64,000 nt of DNA, taken from NCBI GenBank assembly GCA_017428945.1, contig JAFRPW010000001.1:1-64000 (forward strand). The letters run 5' to 3'. Made by a program: the position numbers and the translations under genes. Positions 43,590 to 51,372 of the stretch are shown here, piece by piece. Origin of the DNA: Bacteroidales bacterium (GTDB lineage: Bacteria; Bacteroidota; Bacteroidia; Bacteroidales; UBA932). The notes beneath the pieces were generated by a model. That model had not been told where the DNA came from, searched no databases, and worked only from the letters and a program-made list of their open reading frames with translations. Position 1 is the stretch's first letter. Every line of letters begins with the position of its first letter.

Positions 43590-45386
43590 ATGAGCACAAG
43601 TAGGATATACACTATTATAATTGCAGCGGCGGCAGCACTCATGCTCCCTTCCTGCACAAAGTTCCTCAACACCCGCACGGATGTCTTTGACACCATGGAT
43701 AGACTGGAGACGCGTTCAAGCACGCTCACAAGCTTTGCCTACGCGTACTACACCCCCATGGGCAACGGCTTCAACGTGATTGACGGGAACCTCTTTGCAA
43801 GCGCCTCCGACGAAGCCGAACAGGCAGCCCCCACCTCCGAGGCCCAGACCTTCAACAGGGGCCTTCTTTCGGCCGACCTGAACCCGCTCGCCTACAAGTA
43901 CGTAAACTGCTACGAGGGCATCCGCGCGGCGCACTTCTTCCTGGATTACGCCAAGGACGGCGAAAACTTCCTGGCGCTGAACAGGGACACCAGCACGGTT
44001 TACAACCCGGACGGCACCATCTACAGCACGGAGCAGCCCAAGGCCTACAAGAGAGACTGCATCAACCTTGCATGGCAGAGGGCCGAAGCCTACATTGCCG
44101 AAGCTTACTATTATGGTGAGCTCATCAAGATGTACGGCGGAGTCCCGCTCATAGACCCCGAAACCGGAATGGCCCGCCAGGCCACCTACGACGAGGTTGT
44201 GGACCACATCGTGAAGCTTATCGATGACCATGTGGATGAGCTTAACCTTGACTGGAGGGTGGCGCTTGACCAGACCCCGGACAACGCCATCGCAGACGTT
44301 GCAAACTGGAACTTCCGCGACGAAACCGGCCGCTTCGACCGCACCGCAGCCCTTGCCATAAAGGCCCGCGTGCTCCTTTACGCAGCCAGCCCCCGCAACA
44401 ACCCCATGGACGACACAGAGAAATGGGAAAAAGCCGCAAAAGCCGCCAATGACGTGATCCAGCTCCGCAAAGCCATCTTTGCAAAGGGATTCGGCTTTGG
44501 AGAGGGTGCCAAGAGCTACCCGGACTGGCACATGCCCGCCAACAGGGACTACGGCAACTACTTCATAAAGAACAACTCCACCTCCGACGTAGAGTCCATC
44601 TTCCTGGTACGCCAGGCTGCCGGCAGCGCACCCGAAGCTGCCAACTACCCCGTGGCCACCCGCGGCGGCAACAGCGGAGTTTGCCCTACTCAGAACCTTG
44701 TGGACGCCTATGAGTATGTCGGCCCTCAGGTACCCGACCCCTACGCAAACAGGGATCCCCGCCTTTCCGCCACAATCGTGACCAACGGCAGCACCTGGAA
44801 CGGAACCACCATAGACGAGTCCAAGGGCGGAAACTACGACTCCCGCACCGCCGGCGCAAGCCCCACCGGATACTACCTCAGAAAGTTCCTTGCCCCAAAC
44901 CTCAACCTTGTTGAAGGCGGCAGCACAGACCACGTATGGCCCCTTTACCGCTATGCCGAAGTCCTTTTGAACTATGCCGAAGCAATGAACGAGGCCTACG
45001 GCCCGGACGCAGACCCTGAGGGCTACGGAATGACTGCACGCCAGGCGCTTACGGAAGTAAGGAATAGCGCCAGCACCTCTCTCCCTGCCGTTACAGCCAC
45101 CTCCAAGTCCGACTTCCGCAATGCCGTGAAGCAGGAGCGCCGCGTAGAACTTGCATTTGAAGACCACCGCTACTGGGACCTTCTTCGCTGGAAAGACGCA
45201 ATGAGCGTACTCAACAAGTCCATTAAGGGCGTTTCCGTAAGGAAGAACCAGCTTGGCGGCTTCCAGTACACCTATCCCACCGTGGCCTACCGCACCTTCT
45301 ACGAGCGCAACTACTACTTCCCCTTCACCCGCAAGGAGATTGCAAACGGCGCAGGCTCAATTACCCAGAACCCTGAATACAACTAG
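43590..45386 (+). CDS. SusD-family lipoprotein, copy 2
   Basis: A 598-residue lipoprotein (lipobox MLPSCTK). SusD features include EAYIAEAYYYGELIKMYGG, the long barrel-facing middle region, and VKQERRVELAFEDHRYWDLLRWKD near the C-terminus. It differs in detail from copy 1 and belongs with the second SusC, which ends four bases before it. The next gene starts two bases after its stop. It probably selects a second, related glycan or a different length class. Confidence 0.94.
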   Translation: MSTSRIYTIIIAAAAALMLPSCTKFLNTRTDVFDTMDRLETRSSTLTSFAYAYYTPMGNGFNVIDGNLFASASDEAEQAAPTSEAQTFNRGLLSADLNPLAYKYVNCYEGIRAAHFFLDYAKDGENFLALNRDTSTVYNPDGTIYSTEQPKAYKRDCINLAWQRAEAYIAEAYYYGELIKMYGGVPLIDPETGMARQATYDEVVDHIVKLIDDHVDELNLDWRVALDQTPDNAIADVANWNFRDETGRFDRTAALAIKARVLLYAASPRNNPMDDTEKWEKAAKAANDVIQLRKAIFAKGFGFGEGAKSYPDWHMPANRDYGNYFIKNNSTSDVESIFLVRQAAGSAPEAANYPVATRGGNSGVCPTQNLVDAYEYVGPQVPDPYANRDPRLSATIVTNGSTWNGTTIDESKGGNYDSRTAGASPTGYYLRKFLAPNLNLVEGGSTDHVWPLYRYAEVLLNYAEAMNEAYGPDADPEGYGMTARQALTEVRNSASTSLPAVTATSKSDFRNAVKQERRVELAFEDHRYWDLLRWKDAMSVLNKSIKGVSVRKNQLGGFQYTYPTVAYRTFYERNYYFPFTRKEIANGAGSITQNPEYN

Positions 45387-45388
45387 AT

Positions 45389-46030
45389 ATGAAAGCATTT
45401 AAGATAATTCTTACAGCAGCCCTTTCCCTTGCGCTGTGCGCCTGCGGAAAGGAGGATGCAAACAAGGACTACGGCTTTGCCAAGGTATACATCCCGCAGG
45501 CCACGGTGACGGGTATAGACAACTCTTACCCCATCCCCATGGGGCCCTTCTACCAGAACTCCAAGTACACCTGCTCCTACAGCAAGGAAACAGGCAAGCT
45601 GGACATTGTGGTTGGGGTAATCCGCTCAGGGTATTTTGCCGTCCAGAAGGGCTACAGCGTATCCCTGGCGGCATCTGCGGAGCTTACCGCAGAGAAAGCT
45701 GCAGTTGTAGAAGGAGTGGCGCTTCCAACGTCCGTATGTACCATCCCGGGCACGATAAGCGTCCCGGACGGAGAAAGCGGCGCCACGGTGAAGGTTGGCA
45801 TAGACCTCAAGGCCCTTGCCTCTCAGCGCTCCACCTTCTACAGCGGCGGAGAGTACAAGAAACTGATCCTCGGGCTGGAGATTTCTAACCTCCATGGCCC
45901 CTCAGACTATACTCTGGCCGATTCCAACACCTCCGTTGCCATTGTCCTGGACCTTGGCAGCGAGCATTGGGACAGCGTCCCGGCCGGAAAGCCCGAGGCC
46001 GAAGTCCGCACGCTTTTCCCCTTTGACTGA
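45389..46030 (+). CDS. Small surface lipoprotein at the SusE position
   Basis: A 213-residue lipoprotein with lipobox LALCACG. The mature part is beta-rich and resembles the N-terminal DUF1735 (BT_3987-type) domain: KVYIPQATVTG, YFAVQKGYSVSLAASAEL, and PSVCTIPG-like VCTIPGTISVPDGE. In PULs such proteins sit beside SusD and bind glycan at the cell surface. It starts two bases after SusD copy 2. No catalytic motif is seen. Function as a SusE-like binding protein is inferred from position. Confidence 0.78.
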   Translation: MKAFKIILTAALSLALCACGKEDANKDYGFAKVYIPQATVTGIDNSYPIPMGPFYQNSKYTCSYSKETGKLDIVVGVIRSGYFAVQKGYSVSLAASAELTAEKAAVVEGVALPTSVCTIPGTISVPDGESGATVKVGIDLKALASQRSTFYSGGEYKKLILGLEISNLHGPSDYTLADSNTSVAIVLDLGSEHWDSVPAGKPEAEVRTLFPFD

Positions 46031-46080
46031 CAATTATCCCTAAACCAAATCATTAACCAATTTTTTAACACATGTGTTTT

Positions 46081-47349
46081 ATGAAAAAAGTTCTTTATTT
46101 CCTCGCCGCAGCCGCCGTTGCAGCAGCAATGGCAGCCTGCGAAAAGCCTGACGACAGTGGTGAGAACAACAACGGCAAGACTCCCGAGGCTGCCGCCCCC
46201 ACTGCAGACTTCGAGTACGCCGTAGACGGCCTTAAGGTGACTTTCACCAACAAGAGCCAGAACGCCACCGCCTACAAGTGGAACTTCGGCGACGACGAGA
46301 CTTCCAAGGAAGCCAACCCTGAGCACACCTATGCTGCAGCCGGCACCTACACCGTGAAGCTCACCTCAGCCAACGCAGACGGCGCCACCGCTTCCAAGGA
46401 GGCCACTCTCACCCTTGCAGGTGCTCCTAAGGCCTATTTCACCTTCGCCGCCCAGACCGACCGTGCCGGTAAGTTCGGCCTTACCGTAAACTTCGACGCA
46501 ACCGCTTCAGAGAATGCCAGCAGCATTTCCTGGGACTTCGGCGACGGCGGCGAGGGCAGCACTGAATTCAAGCCCGTCCACATTTTCCCCGACTATGGCA
46601 AGTACACCGTAAAGGCCACCGTCAAGAACGAGGCCGGTGCAGAGAACACCTATGAGGCCGAAGTTGACGTAATTGCCTACAACGAGCTCCTTAAGGGCGG
46701 TGAAATGGAAGAGGACGATGCTCAGTACTGGACAGTGGTGAGTACCGAGGTCCTTGACGGCGACTACGCACCCATGGCCGGTGTCTACAGCTGGGTTCCC
46801 ACCTTCGGCTACACCGAGGTAAAACCTGCCGGTGGCAACGGTGGCTGCCTCAGGCTCTCCTCCGAGAACCAGATCCACGACCAGGCCAACAACGTCATTG
46901 TCTATCAGGCAATTGAGGTTGAAGAAGGCGACTACCTCGAGATCTCTGCCCAGATGAAGTGGGGCGAGGAGACCAACGACAGCGGCCTGCTGTGGTTTGG
47001 TATCTCCCCCGACACCCAGGGCTTTGACGGTGCATCCAGCACGGACGGTACTTCCATTGTTGAAATGTACAACTACTGGAATTCCGGATTTGAAAATCCC
47101 GGTTCAGAGGCCGTTCCCGCATTTGACGGCGGCTTTGGCGCCAACGAGAGCTACATTGCAAAGAATACCGAACTTGGCCTTGGCTACAGCAACGGCGGCG
47201 AGCCCGTCGCTCACTACTGGGCACAGACTTCTGGAACCGTCTACTTCTATGTGAACCTCCGTTCCGTATGGGGCAGCCGCTTCGGGCCCGGCAAGGATTA
47301 CTTCTTTGACTGCCTCAGCGTCAAGGTTGTTCCTGCACCTGCAGAGTAA
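46081..47349 (+). CDS. PKD-domain surface lipoprotein
   Basis: A 422-residue lipoprotein (lipobox AAMAACE). Two PKD domains follow the signal: AYKWNFGDDETSKEANPEHTY (first, about 40-115) and SISWDFGDGG with FPDYGKYTVKATV (second, about 120-200). The last 200 residues form a jelly-roll-like domain (QYWTVVSTEVLDGDYAPM, then IVYQAIEVEEGDYLEISAQM) of the carbohydrate-binding type. It is a candidate SusF-like surface glycan-binding protein. I start at MKKVLYF; an ATG nine bases upstream (46072) is possible. It lies 50 bases after the SusE-like gene in the same operon. Confidence 0.85.
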   Translation: MKKVLYFLAAAAVAAAMAACEKPDDSGENNNGKTPEAAAPTADFEYAVDGLKVTFTNKSQNATAYKWNFGDDETSKEANPEHTYAAAGTYTVKLTSANADGATASKEATLTLAGAPKAYFTFAAQTDRAGKFGLTVNFDATASENASSISWDFGDGGEGSTEFKPVHIFPDYGKYTVKATVKNEAGAENTYEAEVDVIAYNELLKGGEMEEDDAQYWTVVSTEVLDGDYAPMAGVYSWVPTFGYTEVKPAGGNGGCLRLSSENQIHDQANNVIVYQAIEVEEGDYLEISAQMKWGEETNDSGLLWFGISPDTQGFDGASSTDGTSIVEMYNYWNSGFENPGSEAVPAFDGGFGANESYIAKNTELGLGYSNGGEPVAHYWAQTSGTVYFYVNLRSVWGSRFGPGKDYFFDCLSVKVVPAPAE

Positions 47350-47359
47350 TTTTAAGGGA

Positions 47360-47381
47360 CAGGGCGGCTGACCCCGCCCTG
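47360..47381 (+). other. Intercistronic hairpin
   Basis: Perfect 8-bp stem CAGGGCGG/CCGCCCTG with loop CTGACC between the PKD lipoprotein and the first GH16 gene. No T-run follows, so it is more likely an mRNA-stabilising or attenuating structure than a terminator. Confidence 0.5.
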
Positions 47382-47411
47382 CCTCTCCAGGTATTATAAT
47401 CATAAGGAAAG

Positions 47412-48344
47412 ATGAAAAGACTTTCGGCTATTATTGCGCTCCTTATTCCGGCTCTTGTCTGGGCACAGGACCCCGACACCCGCTTCATGGGAGCCTTCAA
47501 AGAGGATTTCGACGGCTCAAAACCTCAGTACTTCAGCGGCGGAAGCGCCCCCAGGCTGTTTTTCGGCGTGCCATCCCTTTCGGAGAAGGGCTCTACCGTC
47601 ATGCTTGAGCGCATCCAGCCCTCGGACCCTGCCGGAGCAGGCCGCGGCCCGGAAATTTCCTCCAACAAACGCACCCACTTCGGCACATATTCGGCCCGCC
47701 TCCGTGTTCCGGATGTAAAGAAAGCTCAGGCAAACGTAGGTGCGGTGGTGGGTTATTTCACCTACAGGTTTACTCAGGGGTTCGGCCTGTCCGAAATTGA
47801 TTTCGAGTGGCTTATCGCAGACCCACGGCTCATCTACATTGGCACCTGGACCAGCGCTCCGGACAATGTGAATAACCTCCAGAGGGTGGGCCGGACCATA
47901 AACCTGACCGAAGGTAAAATCCTCTACACCAATTACCGTTCATACCACGACGGCAACCTCAACCATAACTTTGACAGCAGTGACGATGCCGCCCTTACGC
48001 CGCGCACCATACAAGCCATTCCGGACTATGATGCATCAAAAAAGTTCTACGTGTACGGCTTTGACTGGTATCCCGACCGTCTCACCTGGTGGATACAGCA
48101 TCCGGATAGCGGGGATAAGATCATTCTCTGGGATTATCGGGGTACTACGCCCAATTTCTCCGGCATCCCGCAGCCGCCGACCACATACATGCTCAATTTC
48201 TGGCATACCAAAGACTGGTCGGTGGACACCAATCCGCGTTCCAAGGAAGCCCCGAAGTATCCATACTGCCTGGAAGTTGACTGGATGAAATATGAACCCT
48301 ATGATGATCTGAACATAAAATGGAGGGAAGAAAATGGTTTTTAG
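47412..48344 (+). CDS. GH16-family glycoside hydrolase, first of three
   Basis: A 310-residue secreted enzyme with a type I signal (ending LVWAQ). The concanavalin-like fold carries the GH16 catalytic motif SEIDFEWL (about residues 125-132), with nucleophile and acid/base glutamates in E-I-D-F-E. The neighbouring blocks are GRGPEISSNKRTHFGTYSAR upstream and FYVYGFDWYPDRLTWWI downstream. GH16 enzymes cut beta-1,3/1,4-glucans, agars, carrageenans or galactans. The exact target cannot be read here. The 3' end overlaps the next gene by 11 bases. It is a close paralogue of the protein at 49056. Confidence 0.87.
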   Translation: MKRLSAIIALLIPALVWAQDPDTRFMGAFKEDFDGSKPQYFSGGSAPRLFFGVPSLSEKGSTVMLERIQPSDPAGAGRGPEISSNKRTHFGTYSARLRVPDVKKAQANVGAVVGYFTYRFTQGFGLSEIDFEWLIADPRLIYIGTWTSAPDNVNNLQRVGRTINLTEGKILYTNYRSYHDGNLNHNFDSSDDAALTPRTIQAIPDYDASKKFYVYGFDWYPDRLTWWIQHPDSGDKIILWDYRGTTPNFSGIPQPPTTYMLNFWHTKDWSVDTNPRSKEAPKYPYCLEVDWMKYEPYDDLNIKWREENGF

Positions 48345-49059
48345 GTGGTTAATGTTATTGGTGGCCCTTGGGGCGGCGTTTTCGTGCAGCGGCGGAAAAT
48401 ATCCGCTGCCTCCTGTAGAAACGCCGTCCTCCGGGGAGCCTGCGGTCGATCCCCCCGTAGAACCGGTTGAGCCCTCCATAGAAGTGACAATGGCCGAAGC
48501 GTTCAACGAGGGTTTTGACAGCGATGCCGTGACGTCGGCCCTCGTGTTTGACGCCCCGGAGAAAGGCCTCCGTTATTTCCCCGGATTTCCTTCGCTTACT
48601 GAGAACGGAAAAACAATACTCATGATGAGGCTCGGCCTGGATGACGCCGTGGGAACCGGACCTGCTGTCACCACCAAGGACTGCGTCCATTTCGGGAGCT
48701 TCTCCGTGCGCATGAAACTGCCGGACACAAAATCCGTGCAGCCAAAGCTTGGCGCAAGGGTGGAATTCGGCCCTGAAGGGCTTGAACTGGGCATAGACCT
48801 GTCGTCTCCCACCGTAGGCTCGTACAATGCCGCTTCGAAGTTCTATATCTACGGCATGGACTGGAGCGGGGAAAAGGTGACGCGGTGGATAAAGACATCC
48901 GCTTCCGGAAGCAGGAAAGTGCTGGAAGAAATCACGGAAAACGTGCCTCAAGAGCCCCGAAAGCTTGTATTAAAGTATTATCATGACAAAGACCAGGCTC
49001 CTTATTACCCTTACGAGCTTGAGGTAGATTGGATAGATTACAGCCCCGCAGAACAATGA
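48334..49059 (+). CDS. GH16-like lipoprotein without the catalytic motif
   Basis: A 241-residue lipoprotein (lipobox GAAFSCS, then a proline-rich linker PPVEPVEPSIEV). The body aligns by eye with the neighbouring GH16 proteins: FPSLTENGKTILMMRL, VHFGSFSVRMKLPD, FYIYGMDWSGEKVTRWI and YPYELEVDWIDY. The strand that holds EIDFE in the paralogues is shortened and reads GPEGLELGIDLSSP, so the catalytic glutamate pair is lost. It is probably a surface glycan-binding derivative of the enzyme. It overlaps the genes on both sides (11 and 4 bases), indicating coordinated translation. Confidence 0.82.
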   Translation: MVFRWLMLLVALGAAFSCSGGKYPLPPVETPSSGEPAVDPPVEPVEPSIEVTMAEAFNEGFDSDAVTSALVFDAPEKGLRYFPGFPSLTENGKTILMMRLGLDDAVGTGPAVTTKDCVHFGSFSVRMKLPDTKSVQPKLGARVEFGPEGLELGIDLSSPTVGSYNAASKFYIYGMDWSGEKVTRWIKTSASGSRKVLEEITENVPQEPRKLVLKYYHDKDQAPYYPYELEVDWIDYSPAEQ

Positions 49060-50006
49060 AGCGATATTTGACTTTATGCCTCGGGCTGCTGCTGTGCGCG
49101 GCGGCCGTCGGCCAGGAAACGCCCAGATTCCACGATGCGTTCAAGGAAGACTTCTCGGAAGCCTCTTCTGAGTACTTTGATTTTAACTACAGGCCTTCCG
49201 GTGAAGATTTCCGCTACTTCTCAAGCTTTCCGTCGCTTTCCGAGGAAGGCACGGTAGTGATGCTTTACCGGATGGACCCGGCCGATCCTGCAGGGGCGGG
49301 CCGCGGACCGGAGATAATCTCCAAGGATTACACCTTCTACGGCAGTTATTCGGCCCGTATCAAGGTTCCTGACGTGAGGGACGTCCAGCCCGATGCAGGT
49401 GCCGTCGTAGGCTATTTCACCTACAATATCGACCGGGAACTGGGCCAGAGCGAGATTGACATCGAATGGCTCATCGCCGACCCCCGCATCATCTATGTGG
49501 GAACCTGGACAGGAAAAAGAGGAGCCCACAACCGGATAGGGCGCATCATCAACCTGGCAACGGGAGAAATCATGGAGACAATATGGCGCAGCGAAGTGCG
49601 CCATCCCGACGGCACCATTACCCGCGTGCCCAACACGGCCTTCAAGGGGCGGCAGAACAAGCCTTCCAGGATAGAGGCTATCGAGGATTATGACGCATCG
49701 GCCCGGTTCTACACCTATGGCTGGGACTGGTATCCTGACCGCATGGTCTGGTGGATTATACATCCCACCAGCGGGAAGAAAATCATCCTCTGGGACTACA
49801 AAGGCAAAAAGGTCTTCCCCGACCAGCCTTCCAAAACCGGCGTTCCCTGCCTCAAGAGCAAGTACCGGCTCAATTTCTGGCACACGAACAACTGGCCCGT
49901 GGAGACCAATCCTTCTTCGGTGGAAAAACCTCTCTACCCTTACGAACTCGAGATAGACTGGATGGCTTATACGCCCTTTGACCGCTACAATCCCTATCTT
50001 AACTAG
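49056..50006 (+). CDS. GH16-family glycoside hydrolase, third of three
   Basis: A 316-residue secreted GH16 enzyme with a type I signal (ending AAAVGQ). The catalytic motif SEIDIEWLIADPR is intact. Flanking blocks GRGPEIISKDYTFYGSYSAR and YTYGWDWYPDRMVWWI match the paralogue at 47412. An insertion of about 25 residues (HPDGTITRVPNTAFKGRQ) distinguishes it. The start is ATG 49056, overlapping the preceding stop (ATGA). A longer frame from 49029 would lose the signal peptide position. It is the last gene of the SusC-SusD operon, and the facing strand holds a GH3 pseudogene. Confidence 0.88.
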   Translation: MKRYLTLCLGLLLCAAAVGQETPRFHDAFKEDFSEASSEYFDFNYRPSGEDFRYFSSFPSLSEEGTVVMLYRMDPADPAGAGRGPEIISKDYTFYGSYSARIKVPDVRDVQPDAGAVVGYFTYNIDRELGQSEIDIEWLIADPRIIYVGTWTGKRGAHNRIGRIINLATGEIMETIWRSEVRHPDGTITRVPNTAFKGRQNKPSRIEAIEDYDASARFYTYGWDWYPDRMVWWIIHPTSGKKIILWDYKGKKVFPDQPSKTGVPCLKSKYRLNFWHTNNWPVETNPSSVEKPLYPYELEIDWMAYTPFDRYNPYLN

Positions 50007-50413
50007 TACGTCTTAGCTTATATATGCGGCGCAGGGACTCATCTATGCGGGATTCCGGAATGCGGCCACTCTCAACGGCCGCCACTATCGCATCGACGCA
50101 GCGGCGGTAGTTCCTCGCGTGTCCTATGGCTCACGGCATAGCCCAGATGGGTATCGGCCTTGGTGTCTCCGTGGCCAGGGTAATGCTTGAGGCAACCGCT
50201 CACGCCCTGCTTCTGGAGCGCCTTCAGGTACATCTGCACCATCTTTCCGGCGGTTTCAGGCTCGTCGGAAAAAGCCCTTGGGCCGATGATGATGTTCTCC
50301 GGGGTGGTGTTCACATCGGCAACGGGGGCGAAATCTACGTCGAAGCCGTAGCTGTTCCGACAGCAACTTTGCGAAAGGAAGCACCTTTGCGCCGCCCTAA
50401 AAGACGTCTTCAA
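49999..50413 (-). pseudogene. GH3 (NagZ-like) glycosidase remnant
   Basis: The minus strand reads GFDVDFAPVADVNTTPEN and LKHYPGHGDTKADTHLGYA, the diagnostic centre of bacterial GH3 beta-N-acetylhexosaminidases. It then shifts frame and jumps to VESGRIPESRIDESLRRIYK, which belongs much nearer the C-terminus of the barrel domain. Both the N-terminal part and the segment between the two blocks are missing. No start codon fits. This is a broken gene with an internal deletion, and its last bases overlap the end of the GH16 gene. Confidence 0.85.
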
Positions 50414-50517
50414 TTGCCTTGAGAAGACACTATTTTTACTCCTATTTTACTCCTAACGTCTTTTAGGATAAGCATAATAAGCTAATTATAAATAATTTGT
50501 AAATAATAATTCAGCGG

Positions 50518-50534
50518 TCGTTTTCCGCTCCAAA
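50518..50534 (+). repeat. tRNA-Gly 3' tail, left copy
   Basis: TCGTTTTCCGCTCCAAA is identical to 51295-51311, and its first 16 bases equal the end of tRNA-Gly(GCC) at 27768 plus flank. It is followed by a tRNA-type terminator, so it looks like the tail of a lost tRNA-Gly gene or an attachment-site half. Confidence 0.75.
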
Positions 50535-50564
50535 ACGCATCGGCAGAACCGATGCGTTTTTTTT
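50534..50564 (+). terminator. Strong rho-independent terminator after the tRNA-Gly tail
   Basis: Stem AACGCATCGG/CCGATGCGTT with loop CAGAA, then eight T in all. It is placed as the natural terminator of the lost tRNA gene. Confidence 0.85.
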
Positions 50565-50579
50565 GTTTGTCTTTTTCGC

Positions 50580-50587
50580 TATATTTG
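50580..50587 (+). promoter_or_regulatory. -7 box of the MNT/HEPN operon
   Basis: TATATTTG ends seven bases before the ATG at 50595, again suggesting a leaderless transcript. The -33 element is not clear. Confidence 0.5.
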
Positions 50588-50594
50588 CAGCGAT

Positions 50595-50915
50595 ATGAGG
50601 TTGATTCGGAGAAATATGGCTCAAATTATCGCTTTGTGTGAAAAACACAAAGTGTTGCAGCTATATGTTTTTGGATCAATTCTTACTGACAAGTTCAACA
50701 AAGACAGCGATGTGGATTTCACGGTAATCTTTGACCGGGACTCAATGCCGCTTCTTACTTATGGAGAAAACTATTTTGACTTCAAATATGCTCTGGAAGA
50801 TTTGCTCAATCGGGAGGTGGATTTGGTAGTTTACGACTCAATCAAGAATCCATATTTCAAGCGCAATCTTGACAGAAATAAGGAGTTGGTTTATGGAAGA
50901 GCACGAGAAAACTGA
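50595..50915 (+). CDS. MNT-type nucleotidyltransferase antitoxin (MntA-like)
   Basis: A 106-residue minimal nucleotidyltransferase. The family motif GSX10DXD is seen as GSILTDKFNKDSDVDF (about residues 31-46), with the metal aspartates in DVD. MntA antitoxins neutralise HEPN RNases by adding AMP residues next to the active site. The HEPN partner starts 23 bases before this gene ends. The gene is AT-rich compared with its neighbours, in line with acquisition. Length is normal for the family. The start ATG is just downstream of a -7 box. Confidence 0.88.
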   Translation: MRLIRRNMAQIIALCEKHKVLQLYVFGSILTDKFNKDSDVDFTVIFDRDSMPLLTYGENYFDFKYALEDLLNREVDLVVYDSIKNPYFKRNLDRNKELVYGRAREN

Positions 50916-51270
50916 GTATATCAACAAATACCTCTTTGATATACTGACCGCAATAAATGAGATTGAATCGTTCATTGCCGGGAAACCTCGTTTGTTTAAA
51001 GACTTCTGTGAGGATTTAATGCTTCATCGTGCCATTGAACGGAATATTGAAATCATTGGGGAAGCTTCAAATCGTATATTAAAACTTGATGCAAGTATTC
51101 CAATTGCCAATGCAAGACAAGCAGTGGACACCAGAAATTTTGTGGTCCATGGCTATGATAAGATTGATGACTCTATTCTTTGGAGTATTGTGATAAATGA
51201 TCTTCCCATATTGAAGGCAGAAGTATTATCTATCTTACCCAAGGAAGACTTAGAATTGTTCGGTCTTTAA
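50893..51270 (+). CDS. HEPN-domain toxin (HepT-like, DUF86)
   Basis: A 125-residue all-helical HEPN protein. The RNase motif RX4-6H is present as RNFVVHGYD near residue 95, and IERNIEIIGEASNRI is the typical DUF86 helix. HepT toxins cleave RNA and are silenced by tandem AMPylation of the tyrosine in this motif region, supplied by MntA; the tyrosine in HGYD is present. I start it at MEEHEKTEYI, with AGGAG at 50881-50885, and not at the longer frame from 50869. It overlaps MntA by 23 bases. Confidence 0.88.
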   Translation: MEEHEKTEYINKYLFDILTAINEIESFIAGKPRLFKDFCEDLMLHRAIERNIEIIGEASNRILKLDASIPIANARQAVDTRNFVVHGYDKIDDSILWSIVINDLPILKAEVLSILPKEDLELFGL

Positions 51271-51311
51271 AGGACGGGGTCGCGAGTTCGAGTCTCGTTT
51301 TCCGCTCCAAA
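51270..51311 (+). repeat. tRNA-Gly 3' half, right copy
   Basis: From position 51270 onward about 40 bases match the tRNA-Gly(GCC) gene from just after the anticodon loop to its 3' flank with one mismatch (A at 51274 for T). The last 17 bases repeat 50518-50534. No 5' half is present, so this is a fragment and not a functional tRNA. The HepT stop codon abuts it. Confidence 0.82.
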
Positions 51312-51323
51312 TGAAGCAATTAA

Positions 51324-51353
51324 CCACTGACATTATGTCAGTGGCTTTTTTGG
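51324..51353 (+). terminator. Rho-independent terminator after the right tRNA-Gly fragment
   Basis: Stem CCACTGACA/TGTCAGTGG with loop TTA followed by CTTTTTT. It would end the HepT transcript and resembles the terminator of a tRNA gene. Confidence 0.82.
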
Positions 51354-51372
51354 TATATTTCATAAATCAGGC

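Noticed and set aside
47360-47381. Terminator splitting the SusC-SusD operon before the GH16 genes.
   Set aside because: The stem is short and no T-run follows, so read-through is expected.
51270-51311. A functional tRNA-Gly gene.
   Set aside because: Only the 3' half is present; upstream is the HepT coding sequence, so no acceptor or D-arm can form.
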